Positions 42,280-51,317 of a stretch of DNA of 64,000 nt are shown here, one piece after another. Source of the stretch: Novosphingobium lentum NBRC 107847. Lineage in GTDB: Bacteria; Pseudomonadota; Alphaproteobacteria; Sphingomonadales; Sphingomonadaceae. How positions within the stretch are numbered: position 1 is the stretch's first letter; every line of letters starts with the position of its first letter. The notes under the pieces are model-generated. The model was not told the origin of the DNA. It ran no database searches and saw nothing but the letters and a program-made list of their open reading frames with translations. The DNA lies in NCBI RefSeq assembly GCF_001590965.1, contig NZ_BCTW01000004.1, forward strand, positions 124,001-188,000, written 5' to 3'. Made by a program: the position numbers and the translations under genes.

Positions 42280-43044
42280 ATGTTCGATCTGACCGGCAAG
42301 GCCGCTATCGTCACGGGCGCGGGATCGGGTATCGGGGCTGCCATTGCGCAACGGTTCAAGGCCGCCGGCGCGCTTGTGCTCGGCGCCGACATCGCCGACG
42401 TCGGCGCATTGGTCGAAAGCTGGGGTTGCCAGTTCCGCCAGACCGATGTGTCCATACCCGAAGAGATGGCAGCGCTGTGTCAGGCCGCAGTCGACCGGTT
42501 CGGCAAGCTCGATATCCTGGTGAACAATGCCGGCGTCGCCAGCGCGGCCCCGCTTGCCGATGCCGACCCGGCGCGTTCGGAACGGTTCTGGCGCGTGCAC
42601 ACGTTGGGCGTTCAGAGCGGCATCAAGGAGGCGGGCGCACGCATGAAGCCAGGCAGCGCGATCGTGAACATATCGTCGATCACCGCCGTGCGCGGGTTCG
42701 TCACCTGGGGCGAGTATGCCGCGACCAAGGCCGGGATCATCTCGCTGACGCAGACGGCAGCGGTGGAATATGGACCGGCCGGGATCCGCGTCAACTGCGT
42801 GGCTCCGGGCATCATCGAAACCCCGATGGCAATGGCGGAAGCACCGGATATGGTCGCCCGCAACGCCGCGGTATTCACCCAGCTCGGCCGCATCGGCCGC
42901 CCGGAAGAACTGGCCGCCGCCGTGCACTTCATGGCCAGCGACGATGCCAGCTACATTACCGGCCAGACACTGCTGGTCGATGGCGGCTGGAGCACCGGTC
43001 CGTCGATCAAGGGGATCGAACTGGCGCTGTCCACGTCGGGCTGA
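42280..43044 (+). CDS. short-chain dehydrogenase/reductase
   Basis: This 254-residue classical SDR has TGAGSGIG loop, acidic GADIAD after strand 2, LVNNAG near residue 81, catalytic S133, Y146 and K150 (YAATK), and IAPG-type VAPGIIETPM. The start follows the SnoaL-like stop by one base (TGAGATG). In the side-chain oxidation scheme proposed for module B, it could oxidise a hydroxylated side chain. The substrate is unknown. Confidence 0.92.
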   Translation: MFDLTGKAAIVTGAGSGIGAAIAQRFKAAGALVLGADIADVGALVESWGCQFRQTDVSIPEEMAALCQAAVDRFGKLDILVNNAGVASAAPLADADPARSERFWRVHTLGVQSGIKEAGARMKPGSAIVNISSITAVRGFVTWGEYAATKAGIISLTQTAAVEYGPAGIRVNCVAPGIIETPMAMAEAPDMVARNAAVFTQLGRIGRPEELAAAVHFMASDDASYITGQTLLVDGGWSTGPSIKGIELALSTSG

Positions 43045-43100
43045 ACCGGCTGCGCCGTCGCCCAAGGCCGCATCGCGCGCCCCGTCGGGCTTCGCCAGCG

Positions 43101-43373
43101 TCAGCCAGCCAGTGCCGCAAGGTGAAAGCCGATGATGACGCAGGTGGCTGCCGCCACAAGCCCGTCGAAGGCCCATCGCCAAGGGCGCGGCGCCAGACGC
43201 AAATCCATGAAGTGCCGGATGACGAGGCGCGCCTTGAACGCCGCGACGAGCATCACGATCACGAAAGCGAGCCCCGCGCTGCTGTGCAGTCCGGCTGTGC
43301 CGAACCCCGCAACGGTCGCGAGCAGCAACGCTATCCAGACGATTGTCAGCCGGTCGGGCCGATTTCCGTTCAC
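43101..43373 (-). CDS. cytochrome c oxidase subunit IV-like (NorF-like) small membrane protein
   Basis: This 90-residue protein has three hydrophobic helices (LTIVWIALLLATVAGFGTAGL, LAFVIVMLVAAFKARLVI and the C-terminal FDGLVAAATCVIIGFHLAAL) with the charged HFMDLRLAPRPWRWAF loop typical of the prokaryotic COX4/NorF family. GTG at 43373 overlaps the subunit III-like stop (GTGA). No catalytic subunit I or II gene is nearby. Confidence 0.82.
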   Translation of the reverse strand: MNGNRPDRLTIVWIALLLATVAGFGTAGLHSSAGLAFVIVMLVAAFKARLVIRHFMDLRLAPRPWRWAFDGLVAAATCVIIGFHLAALAG

Positions 43374-43987
43374 CACAGGCCCTGCAGATAAAACATCGGA
43401 AACAGGAACAGCCACAGCAGGTCGACCATGTGCCAGTAAAGGCCAACCCCGGTAAGCCACGTCTCGAATTCCGGGTCGGTCGATGTACGTGCCATGCGCG
43501 CCACGTAACCCAGCAAAACCATGCCGATTGCATAGTGCAGCAAGTGGACGCCCGTCAGCGCGAAGTAGAAACTGAAGAAGTCATTGGTCAGCAGCGTCAG
43601 GCCACGCTGGAAATCGGCCGTGTATTCGACCAGCTTGATCACCGCAAAGCCGCTCCCGACCAGCAGCGCGGCGAACAGTTGCCGGCGTGCCCCGTGCCGG
43701 TTGCCCTGGGTACCCGCTCTGACCGCTCGTGCCACCAGCCAGCCGCTGGAAACCAGGATCAGCGTATTGGCTAGCCCGAGGCGGGCATCCAGCTGGGCGG
43801 CTGATCGGGCAAACTGGACCGGTTGCGCCAGCCGCTCGCCCATGAACACGGCGAAGAAGAGAATGAAACTGGCGATGTCGGCACCGATGAACAGCAGGAT
43901 GCTGGGGACCGCACGGTCCTCTGCCGTTCCGATTGCCGCCCCTTCGGGCACCGCTTCAGGCCTTGGCCAAGGCGGCCTGCTCGCCAT
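43370..43987 (-). CDS. cytochrome c oxidase subunit III-like (NorE-like) membrane protein
   Basis: This 205-residue five-helix membrane protein of the COX3/NorE family has ILLFIGADIASFILFFAVFM at the N-terminus, FYFALTGVHLLHYAIGMVLL, and a terminal YWHMVDLLWLFLFPMFYL. Canonical subunit III assists assembly and proton uptake in haem-copper oxidases. Here it stands without subunits I or II. The ATG at 43987 overlaps the upstream gene by 32 bases; a GTG at 43951 is a possible later start. Confidence 0.87.
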   Translation of the reverse strand: MASRPPWPRPEAVPEGAAIGTAEDRAVPSILLFIGADIASFILFFAVFMGERLAQPVQFARSAAQLDARLGLANTLILVSSGWLVARAVRAGTQGNRHGARRQLFAALLVGSGFAVIKLVEYTADFQRGLTLLTNDFFSFYFALTGVHLLHYAIGMVLLGYVARMARTSTDPEFETWLTGVGLYWHMVDLLWLFLFPMFYLQGLW

Positions 43988-44672
43988 CGAGGATCCGCAG
44001 CGCGCGCAACAGGTAGATCGAGAGGATGATCATAACCCAGAAAAACAGGCTGAATTCGACCCAGTAGTTCAACAATCCGTTTCGAGCGAACGGCCCGGTC
44101 TTGAAAAAGGGCATAAGCGCCAGGACGACGAACATCGCGCCAACCCACAAGGCAAACCACCCGACCCATTTGGGGACCAGCGGCAGCTGCCTGCGGTCCG
44201 AAAGGAAGCAGATGCCCAACGGGATCAGCTGCAGCATGGTCAGGGAAAACGCCAGATCGAAGAATATCCAGCCAAGGTCATAGAGAAGCTGCAGAATCTC
44301 GGGGTTCACCGTGGGCCGGAAAGCTGCGGTCAGCCAGATCGATGCCGGGAGGACGAGGACGATCGTCGTAAAGCCCGCACCCCATGTCTGGAGGCGCGAA
44401 AGAACGTCGTTGTCGCGTTCCACCGCTTCCATCACCTTTGCGATCGCCAGGCCCCACACGAAGTACAGCACGCCGAACATCATGGTGAGCACCATGCCGA
44501 TGCGCACCGGCGTCTGGTGTTGCTTGAAATGGTCCGCAATCGCCTGCGCATCGAGCGCGGCCGAATATGGTGGTATGTTGTATCCCAGGACACCCCAGCC
44601 AAGGATCAGCGCCACCAGGCAAACCGGTCCCATCCATGCGCAAAAGCGGACATATCGGTAGGGGTTGTGCAT
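43956..44672 (-). CDS. six-helix membrane protein of unknown function
   Basis: This 238-residue protein has about six transmembrane helices, among them MGPVCLVALILGWGVLGY, IGMVLTMMFGVLYFVWGLA, TIVLVLPASIWLTAAF, FSLTMLQLIPLGICFL and FSLFFWVMIILSIYLL. I do not recognise a named family. GAGAGG precedes the ATG at 44672. It is the first gene of a leftward three-gene operon with COX3- and COX4-like proteins and is divergent from the molybdopterin oxidoreductase, suggesting a shared membrane redox role. Confidence 0.75.
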   Translation of the reverse strand: MHNPYRYVRFCAWMGPVCLVALILGWGVLGYNIPPYSAALDAQAIADHFKQHQTPVRIGMVLTMMFGVLYFVWGLAIAKVMEAVERDNDVLSRLQTWGAGFTTIVLVLPASIWLTAAFRPTVNPEILQLLYDLGWIFFDLAFSLTMLQLIPLGICFLSDRRQLPLVPKWVGWFALWVGAMFVVLALMPFFKTGPFARNGLLNYWVEFSLFFWVMIILSIYLLRALRILDGEQAALAKA

Positions 44673-44976
44673 TTCGGTCCTCTCCGAATTGCCCGTCATC
44701 GTCGATGTTGGCCTTCGCACGCCGGGACACTTCACACTGTTCCATATTGCCTGGCGCCCGTAAGTGCGGAACGGGACAGCTTCCAACCGACCGTGCCATA
44801 ATCGGGGCCTGGCCGTGCGACGCCCAAACCAGATCGCCGCGCCGCCGCGTTTTGCGTGCCGGACAAGATTGTCTCGCTGGGTCGGTCGCTGTCCCGTCGG
44901 GCGCTTGCCTGACGGGGGCTTTAGCGAAAGACTGATCTTGCAGGCCGGCACAAAATCCGGGTGCGAGAGGATGTTG
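44673..44976. promoter_or_regulatory. divergent promoter region between the membrane operon and the molybdopterin gene
   Basis: This gap of 304 bases has no convincing gene. It must contain promoters in both directions. I see no strong dyad; a GTGCCA half-site-like hexamer occurs at 44793. Confidence 0.45.
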
Positions 44977-47169
44977 ATGGACGAGCCCCTGCGGACCGAG
45001 CACGCCTTCTGCCGAATTTGCCTTGGGCACTGCGGCATGCAGCTCACGATCGACCAGCATGATCGCATCGTGGATATTCGCGGGGATCGCGAGCATCCTT
45101 TGACGCGCGGATATGCCTGCTTCAAGGGCCTGCAGGCCGAAGAGGCGCATCACGGTCCTGCCCGACTTCTTCATCCCCTGCGCAAGAATGACCAAGGTGA
45201 GTTTGCAAGGATCGCATCCGAAGCGGCACTCGACGAAATTGCGCAGCAGATCGAACAATCGATCGAGCGTTACGGTCCCGATTCCGTCGGCGTTTATTTC
45301 GGCAATGGTTCGATATTCAATTCGACCGCCGTCTCGATGCAGGCCTCGTTCCTCGATGCCATCGGCTCACGGTCGCGGTTTACTTCGTACACGATCGATC
45401 AGTCCGCCAAGACACTGTCGTTCGAGCGTCTCGGGGGCTGGGCCGGGGGCAACCTGCAACTGGAGCAGTGCGATGTGATTCTGTTGATCGGCACCAACCC
45501 GCTGCTCTCGCATGGGCTGCTCGGTTTTCTTGCGTCCGATCCGACCAAGCGCCTGAAACAAGCGAAGGCCGCAGGGCTCAAGCTGATCGTCATCGATCCG
45601 CGGCGGACGGAGACCGCAGGCTTCGCCGATCTGGCGATCCAGCCGCTGCCGGGGAACGATTCCGCCATCCTGGCGGCCATGATCCGCATCATCCTCGACG
45701 AGGGATGGGAGGACAAGGCATTCTGCGAGCGGTATGTCGGCGCTGAAGCCATGCGCAAGTTGCGTACGGCCGTGGAGCCGTTCGACGATGCGTCGGTTGA
45801 GGCATCCAGCGGGCTCGAGCGCGGTGATCTCAGATCCGTGGCGGCGATGTTTGCGCGCGATTCCGTTCAGGGCGCTGCCTACACCGGCACGGGACCGAGC
45901 ATGGCACCGCATTCAAACCTCATGCAGCACTTGGCCGATTGCCTCAACGTGGTCTGCGGCCGCTTCATTCGCGCCGGTGACCGGGTGCTGAGCGTGGACA
46001 TGATGACCCCGCCGGCAACGTTCCGGGCCGAGGTCATTCCGCCGTCGCGCACGTCATGGAACGCGCCGCCCAGCCGGATCCGCGGCGTGGGATCGCTGGC
46101 GGGTGAAAAGACCACGGGAACTTTGCCCGATGAAATTCTTACGCCGGGGGCCGGGCAGGTCAGGGTGCTGATTTCGTGCGGCGGCAATCTCGCCAGCCTG
46201 ATGCCCGATCAGCAGAAGATGCTGCGGGCTTTCGAGGCGTTGGATCTGAAGGTTTCCATCGATCCGTACATGAGCAACACCGTCCGGCTGGCCGACTATG
46301 TCATCCCCCCGTTGATGCAGTACGAACGTGCCGACCTTCCGGTCAGCGCCTATGGCTTTGCCTTTTTCCCGGAGTCCTGGGTCGGCTATTCGCCAGCGAT
46401 CCTGCAGCCGCCCCAAGGCTCGGACGTGATGGAGGAATGGTACTTCTTCTGGGCGATCGCCAAGCGGCTGGGCAAGTCGCTGAATTTTTGCGGGACCGCG
46501 CTCGATCGTGACGTGCCGCCTACTACTGACGAATTGCTGGCCATTCGTTGCAACCATCCGCTGGCCCCGCTGGACGAGATCAAGCGGCACCCTTCGGGCA
46601 AGGTCTTCACCGAAGCACAGACCATCGTCCAGCCTCCGCGCCCGGAAGCCACGGCAACTTTCGATGTCATGCCCGACGACGTGTTCGAGGAGCTTGCGGC
46701 GGTCGCCGCCGGAATAGCGCGCACCAGACTTGCGGCCAGCGAAGTGTCCCCGTTCACCCACTTGCTATCGACCCGACGGATGCGGAATTTCTACAATTCG
46801 ATCGGGATGCATCTGGCAGGCACCCGCAATCGCAACCCCTACAACCCGGCTTATCTCAATCCCGCCGATCTGGCAGAAATGGGCCTTGCCAGCGGCGATC
46901 ACGTGACGATCAGTTCCGATCACGCCAGCATCGAGGCCATCGTCGAAGCCGATTCGGCGGTTCGACCGGGCGTGGTCTCGATGGCCGTGGCATGGGGGGG
47001 CCTGCCCGGGGAAAATCTCGATCCGGCGCTCCACGGCTCATCGACCAACATGCTGATCACGACAGACCGTCATGCCGATCCGCTCAATGCCATGCCCAGA
47101 ATGTCTGCGATCCCGGTCAATATCGCACCGCAAGCGGTCAAGCGGCCGTGGCCCGCCAACGCCAGCTGA
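44977..47169 (+). CDS. molybdopterin-dependent oxidoreductase of the DMSO reductase/formate dehydrogenase superfamily
   Basis: This 730-residue catalytic subunit has an N-terminal [4Fe-4S] site C12-x2-C15-x3-C19 and C48 (CRICLGHC, GYACFKG). Molybdopterin-binding segments follow (CDVILLIGTNPLLSHG, LKLIVIDPRRTETAGFAD, VLISCGGNLASLMPD). The C-terminal dinucleotide-binding domain contains HLLSTRRMRNFYNS and NPYNPAYLNPADLAEMGL. No twin-arginine signal is visible, so it is probably cytoplasmic. No electron-transfer or membrane-anchor subunit adjoins in the same direction. ATG at 44977 was preferred because GAGAGG abuts the alternative ATG at 44971. The substrate is unknown. Confidence 0.9.
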   Translation: MDEPLRTEHAFCRICLGHCGMQLTIDQHDRIVDIRGDREHPLTRGYACFKGLQAEEAHHGPARLLHPLRKNDQGEFARIASEAALDEIAQQIEQSIERYGPDSVGVYFGNGSIFNSTAVSMQASFLDAIGSRSRFTSYTIDQSAKTLSFERLGGWAGGNLQLEQCDVILLIGTNPLLSHGLLGFLASDPTKRLKQAKAAGLKLIVIDPRRTETAGFADLAIQPLPGNDSAILAAMIRIILDEGWEDKAFCERYVGAEAMRKLRTAVEPFDDASVEASSGLERGDLRSVAAMFARDSVQGAAYTGTGPSMAPHSNLMQHLADCLNVVCGRFIRAGDRVLSVDMMTPPATFRAEVIPPSRTSWNAPPSRIRGVGSLAGEKTTGTLPDEILTPGAGQVRVLISCGGNLASLMPDQQKMLRAFEALDLKVSIDPYMSNTVRLADYVIPPLMQYERADLPVSAYGFAFFPESWVGYSPAILQPPQGSDVMEEWYFFWAIAKRLGKSLNFCGTALDRDVPPTTDELLAIRCNHPLAPLDEIKRHPSGKVFTEAQTIVQPPRPEATATFDVMPDDVFEELAAVAAGIARTRLAASEVSPFTHLLSTRRMRNFYNSIGMHLAGTRNRNPYNPAYLNPADLAEMGLASGDHVTISSDHASIEAIVEADSAVRPGVVSMAVAWGGLPGENLDPALHGSSTNMLITTDRHADPLNAMPRMSAIPVNIAPQAVKRPWPANAS

Positions 47170-47562
47170 CGGTCAGGTCGCCTGCCATCCGGAGAACAGG
47201 CCTGGACAGGGCCGAGGGTCGTTCGACGCACCACTGCGTCTGCCTCAAAGCTTGGGCGATGAAAGCGCTTCACCGCGATCCGGACGTGGTCAAGCTGCCG
47301 TCGATCAACCGCAACGGCACGTTGGAACAGGCGGCGTGGGACGATGCGCAATGCGGTGATCGATGAACAGCTGTTCGACCGACCCTCGGTCAATTCGGTG
47401 CTGAACGGCGTTGCGGTGCGGGTTTCGCGATTGATGTCGGCGTCGCAGGGTCTGTCTCATGCCAGCATGACGGACGGCATCGACGGTACGAATGTGCCAC
47501 AGTGGCATTTCGGGCACCAAGGCGATATAGCCTCTGATGGAGAGGTTGGTGCAATCGGACAT
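47170..47562. promoter_or_regulatory. leader region upstream of an AraC-type regulator
   Basis: This 393-base gap contains an open frame in phase with the regulator from 47344, but its 73 residues do not resemble the family and the normal family length is reached from 47563. A 13-base palindrome lies at 47495-47507. Nothing else is recognised. Confidence 0.4.
47495..47507. promoter_or_regulatory. TGCCACAGTGGCA palindrome
   Basis: This is a perfect dyad with 6-bp arms 55 bases upstream of the regulator's preferred start, positioned for autoregulation. Related GTGCCA half-sites occur in the 52.6-52.8 kb divergent region. Confidence 0.35.
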
Positions 47563-48588
47563 ATGGTGGAAGTAGGCAAATCGGGATTGACCGGGTGGGT
47601 TCTGGCGATGGTGCGCGCGATGCGCGGCCTGGACATCGATGTCGAAGGCGTTCTGGCCGAGATCGGCATGGATCGCGGGCTGCTCGAAGGCGGATACAGC
47701 CGCTATTCGCAGGAACAGATCAGCCAGCTGTGGCGCAAGGCGATCGAATTGAGCGGAGAAACGAACTTCGCCCTCAAGGTCGTGGCCGAGATCCGGCCCG
47801 CCACGTTCCATGTCGTCGGTTATGCCATGAGTTGCAGCGCCACCCTGGCACGCGCGCTGCATCGTTTTGCTTTCTATTGCCGCCTGATTTCGGATTCTGC
47901 GACTGCCACCATCAGCGAGGCAGGTGAGGCCACGACCATCGAATTCCTGTTCGATACCGGCGGCACGCCGCTGATTTACCAGACGATCGACACTGTCCTG
48001 GCCGGCACCTTGGCATTTGCGCGGTGGATCAGCGGCGAACAGATCGAACCGCTCGAAGTGCGTCTGCAGCACGCGGCCCCGGCCGACGACGCGGATTATC
48101 AGGCATTCTACAGGGCCCCGATCACGTACAGCGCTTCACAGAACTGCATCGTGTTCAAGACTGCCGACCTCGACCGCCCGATTCTGGCTGCCGACGAGGA
48201 GCTGGCCTCGATGCTCGACAGCGTCGCCAACCGCTATCTCGAACAGCGCATGTCGGGGCGCATGGCGGTGCGCGTGCGCGACTTGCTGATCGCGACGATG
48301 CCCAACGGGGCAGTGTCGAAATCCAGCGTCGCGCGGCAACTCAACATGACCGAGCGCACGCTGCTGCGCAGGTTGAAGGCCGAGGGCACGACTTTCGTCG
48401 ACGTGCTCAACGACGTGCGGCAGGAACTGGCGTTCCAGTACCTGCGGCGCCCTGGCATTACCGTCAGCGATGTCGCCTACATGCTCGGATTTTCCGATGA
48501 GAACACGTTTTCGCGGGCGTTCAAGCGCTGGACGGGTCGCCGGCCCGGAGTGATCGCCCAAGGCCACAGGAAGGAAAGCACCGCCTGA
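47563..48588 (+). CDS. AraC-family transcriptional regulator with Arabinose_bd-type N-terminal domain
   Basis: This 341-residue protein has an N-terminal half with LWRKAIELSGETNFALKVVAEIRPATFHVVGYAMSCSATLARALHRFAFY, typical of the Arabinose_bd domain of OruR/ArgR-like AraC regulators. The C-terminal DNA-binding domain contains SVARQLNMTERTLLRRLKAEG and ISDVAYMLGFSDENTFSRAFKRWTG-like helices. The start at 47563 gives normal length; an in-frame ATG at 47344 would add 73 unrelated residues. It lies between the molybdopterin gene and the convergent aldehyde dehydrogenase operon and probably controls module B. Confidence 0.9.
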   Translation: MVEVGKSGLTGWVLAMVRAMRGLDIDVEGVLAEIGMDRGLLEGGYSRYSQEQISQLWRKAIELSGETNFALKVVAEIRPATFHVVGYAMSCSATLARALHRFAFYCRLISDSATATISEAGEATTIEFLFDTGGTPLIYQTIDTVLAGTLAFARWISGEQIEPLEVRLQHAAPADDADYQAFYRAPITYSASQNCIVFKTADLDRPILAADEELASMLDSVANRYLEQRMSGRMAVRVRDLLIATMPNGAVSKSSVARQLNMTERTLLRRLKAEGTTFVDVLNDVRQELAFQYLRRPGITVSDVAYMLGFSDENTFSRAFKRWTGRRPGVIAQGHRKESTA

Positions 48589-48629
48589 TCATGCCGGCCT
48601 GACCGATCCGCCAGCCCGGCGCGGCCCGC

Positions 48630-50069
48630 TCACGTCTGGATATAGGCCACTTGGGTGTGGGTGTACTCGTAAAGGCCGTGCTTGCCGTCCGTACCGCCGA
48701 TCCCCGACTTGCGTACGCCGGCGTGAAAGCCCTGGATGGCCTCGAAGTTTTCGCGGTTCACGTATGTTTCGCCGAAGCGCAATTCGGCAATGGCTTTCAT
48801 CGCCGCGTTGAGACTGTTGGTGAAGATCGAAGAGGTCAGGCCATATTCGCTGTCGTTGGCCAATGCGATGCCATGATCGAGATCGTCGATCTCGTGCACC
48901 ATCACCACGGGGCCGAACAGTTCGCGCTGCTCCACGTGCATGTCGGGCGTGGTGCCCGCAAGGACCGTCGCTGCATAGTGATAACCGCCACCGCGCGCTT
49001 CGGCGGTCCCGCCGGCAAGGACTTCGGCTCCCTTGCCGCGCGCGTCTTCGACCATCGCGGCGATGCGATCGACCGCATCGCGATTGATCAGCGGACCCAT
49101 GTCGATCGGTGCCTCGCCCATCGGATCACCATAGCGGATCGATCCCATGGCCGCGGCCAGCTTGTCGCGGAATTCTGCGGCGACCCCGCGCTGGACATAA
49201 ATCCGCTCGGCACAATTGCAGGCCTGCCCGGAGTTGAGCGCCTTTGATGCCTTGAGCACGCCGACCGCCAGATCGATATTGGCATCGTCGAGCACGATGG
49301 CGGGGGCCTTGCCGCCCAGTTCGAGGCTGACCTTGGTCAGGTTGGCTGCCGCCTTGGCCATGATGCGGGATCCTGCCGCAGAACTGCCGGTGAAGCTGAT
49401 CATATCGACATCGCGATGGGTGACAAGCGCCTCACCCGTTTCGGCACCGCGACCGTTGACCAGGTTGAACAAGCCGTCGGGCAATCCCGATGCCGCGGCG
49501 ATTTCGGCAAAGGCGTGGGCGCTGTACGGGGTTTCCTCACTCGGCTTTACCACGATCGCGTTGCCGGTGATCAGCGCGGGGGCGACTTTGCGCGCGATCA
49601 TGAAGAACGGGAAATTCCACGGCATGATCCCCGCCACCACGCCCATCGGCCGGCGGAACAGGAACATCTGTTCGCCCGGCCGATCGCTCGAGATGACCTC
49701 ACCCTCGATGCGCCGTGCCCATTCGGCCATGTATTCGAGATATTCGGCCGTGATCCAGACCTCCATTTGCGCCAGCGGCTGCAGCTTGCCCTGCTCCATC
49801 GCGACGATCGCGGCGATGCGCGGAATATCGGCCCGGATCGCCGCCGCCATGGCCCTGAGCGGCGCGGCACGGCTGTTCGCGGGCAGGCGGCCCCACGCTA
49901 CCTGCGCTGCCTTGGCCGCCGCTACGGCCTGGTCGACCAGTGCGGCATCGGCTTCCGGGGTTGCGCCGATGGATCTTTCCGTGGCCGGATTGATGACGTC
50001 GATGGCGTCGGGTCCTGACACGAACTGGCCGCCGACGAAGTGGCGGAAGACGGGGCTGAATTCGTTCAT
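48630..50069 (-). CDS. aldehyde dehydrogenase, lactaldehyde/glycolaldehyde (AldA) type
   Basis: This 479-residue NAD(P)-dependent aldehyde dehydrogenase has the oxyanion block PWNFPFFMIARK, cofactor segment SFTGSSAAGSRIM, general base in SLELGGKAP, and catalytic Cys in GQACNCAERIYV. The C-terminal YVNRENFEAIQGFHAG and GIGGTDGKHGLYEY are close to E. coli AldA, which oxidises 2-hydroxyaldehydes to 2-hydroxyacids. Its start overlaps the FMN oxidase stop (ATGA), so the two enzymes are made together, which supports sequential oxidation of a hydroxyaldehyde. Confidence 0.9.
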   Translation of the reverse strand: MNEFSPVFRHFVGGQFVSGPDAIDVINPATERSIGATPEADAALVDQAVAAAKAAQVAWGRLPANSRAAPLRAMAAAIRADIPRIAAIVAMEQGKLQPLAQMEVWITAEYLEYMAEWARRIEGEVISSDRPGEQMFLFRRPMGVVAGIMPWNFPFFMIARKVAPALITGNAIVVKPSEETPYSAHAFAEIAAASGLPDGLFNLVNGRGAETGEALVTHRDVDMISFTGSSAAGSRIMAKAAANLTKVSLELGGKAPAIVLDDANIDLAVGVLKASKALNSGQACNCAERIYVQRGVAAEFRDKLAAAMGSIRYGDPMGEAPIDMGPLINRDAVDRIAAMVEDARGKGAEVLAGGTAEARGGGYHYAATVLAGTTPDMHVEQRELFGPVVMVHEIDDLDHGIALANDSEYGLTSSIFTNSLNAAMKAIAELRFGETYVNRENFEAIQGFHAGVRKSGIGGTDGKHGLYEYTHTQVAYIQT

Positions 50070-51292
50070 CGGTCGGTCCAGTGCATTTGGTGTTGAGCAA
50101 TCGCGGGTTCGGAAATCGGGCGTTCGTCGAGGAACGCTGGCACTTGCGCGGCCAGGCGCAGGTGGCGTCGGCCCACTTGGTCGACCGACGAACAGCCGAG
50201 CAATGCCAGGCCGCGCTCGGTCTCCGCGCGCATCAGCTCGAGCAGGCGGACGACACCGGGCTGGCCAAAGGCTGCCAGTGCATAGACATAAGGACGCCCG
50301 ATCATGCAGGCGCGCGCACCCATCGCGAGTGCCTTGAGCACGTGCGTGCCGCGACGGACCCCGCCGTCGAGAATTACCTCCACCCGACCGTCGGCGGCAT
50401 CGACGATGTCGGCGACCAAGTCGATCGTCGCGGCCGTGCCGTCAAGCTGTCGGCCGCCGTGGTTCGATACGATCACCGCGCTCACGCCGTGTCCTGCGGC
50501 AAGAACTGCGTCGGCGGCGCACTGCAGGCCCTTGATTGCGAACGGGCCGCCCCAATGGCGCACCAGTTGCTGGACCCGGAGCCAGCTGATGTGCCGTTCC
50601 ATCTTTTGCGCAAAGAACGCCGCCAGCGTCGAAATGTCCGTGGCCGCCGCGCCAGGCGGGGCGATGTTGGGCATGCTGAACTTTCCGCCCAGCAGATGAT
50701 CCCGGCACCAGCCGGGCCGCCGTGCGAACTGCAGCAAGCTGCCGATGCCGAGCCGGGGGGGGATGGTCAGCCCTGATCGCAGGTCGCGCTCACGGTTGCC
50801 GGCGACCACCGTATCGACCGTCAGGCAAATCGCATCGTAACCTGCGGCCTTGGCGCGATCGATGGCCGCAAAATTCAAGCCATCGTCTGCGAGCAGGTAC
50901 AACTGGTAGATTTTCGGACCACGAGAGACTTGCGCGATCGCCTCGATGCTGGCCGACGCCATGGTCGAGAGCGCGTAGCCCACGCCCGCTGCTTCAGCCG
51001 CACTCGCTACGCCGCACTCGCCATCGGGATGGAACATCCGGCTCATGCCGGTTGGCGCAAGGATCACCGGCCAGGCGAGTTCGCAGCCGAGCACGGTGCG
51101 GCGCAGATCAATCTCGCGGATGTCTTGCAGGTACCGGGGAACCAGCTGGTAACGGTCGAAGGCTGCAACATTGGCACGCTTGGTCGTCTCGTCATCGGCG
51201 CCGCCCGCGACATAGTCGAAGAGCGGTTTCGGCAACCTGCGCCGGGCCGCGACTTCGAAGTCGGACGCGTTGTGACAGTGGCGCAAAGCCAT
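50066..51292 (-). CDS. FMN-dependent alpha-hydroxyacid oxidase/dehydrogenase (LldD family)
   Basis: This 408-residue protein has the FMN TIM-barrel motifs FDYVAGGADDE, VILAPTGMSRMFHPDGE, CLTVDTVVAGNRERD, IKGLQ, and the catalytic VSNHGGRQLDG followed by ILDGGVRRGTHVLKALAMGA. The family converts L-lactate, glycolate or mandelate-like 2-hydroxyacids to 2-oxoacids. Coupled by a 4-base overlap to an AldA-type aldehyde dehydrogenase, it should oxidise that enzyme's product. A separate GlcD-like FAD enzyme at 37.0 kb may act on the other stereoisomer. Confidence 0.92.
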   Translation of the reverse strand: MALRHCHNASDFEVAARRRLPKPLFDYVAGGADDETTKRANVAAFDRYQLVPRYLQDIREIDLRRTVLGCELAWPVILAPTGMSRMFHPDGECGVASAAEAAGVGYALSTMASASIEAIAQVSRGPKIYQLYLLADDGLNFAAIDRAKAAGYDAICLTVDTVVAGNRERDLRSGLTIPPRLGIGSLLQFARRPGWCRDHLLGGKFSMPNIAPPGAAATDISTLAAFFAQKMERHISWLRVQQLVRHWGGPFAIKGLQCAADAVLAAGHGVSAVIVSNHGGRQLDGTAATIDLVADIVDAADGRVEVILDGGVRRGTHVLKALAMGARACMIGRPYVYALAAFGQPGVVRLLELMRAETERGLALLGCSSVDQVGRRHLRLAAQVPAFLDERPISEPAIAQHQMHWTDR

Positions 51293-51317
51293 CGCTGCGG
51301 CTCGTCCCGAATTTGGT

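Noticed and set aside
47223..47366. Short stretch VVKLPSINRNGTLEQAAWDDA after the molybdopterin gene, faintly like the start of another molybdopterin enzyme
   Set aside because: It is too short, not followed by further homologous sequence, and the resemblance could be chance.
47344..47562. 73-residue N-terminal extension of the AraC-type regulator
   Set aside because: The extension does not resemble the family and contains the promoter-like palindrome; normal length is reached from 47563.
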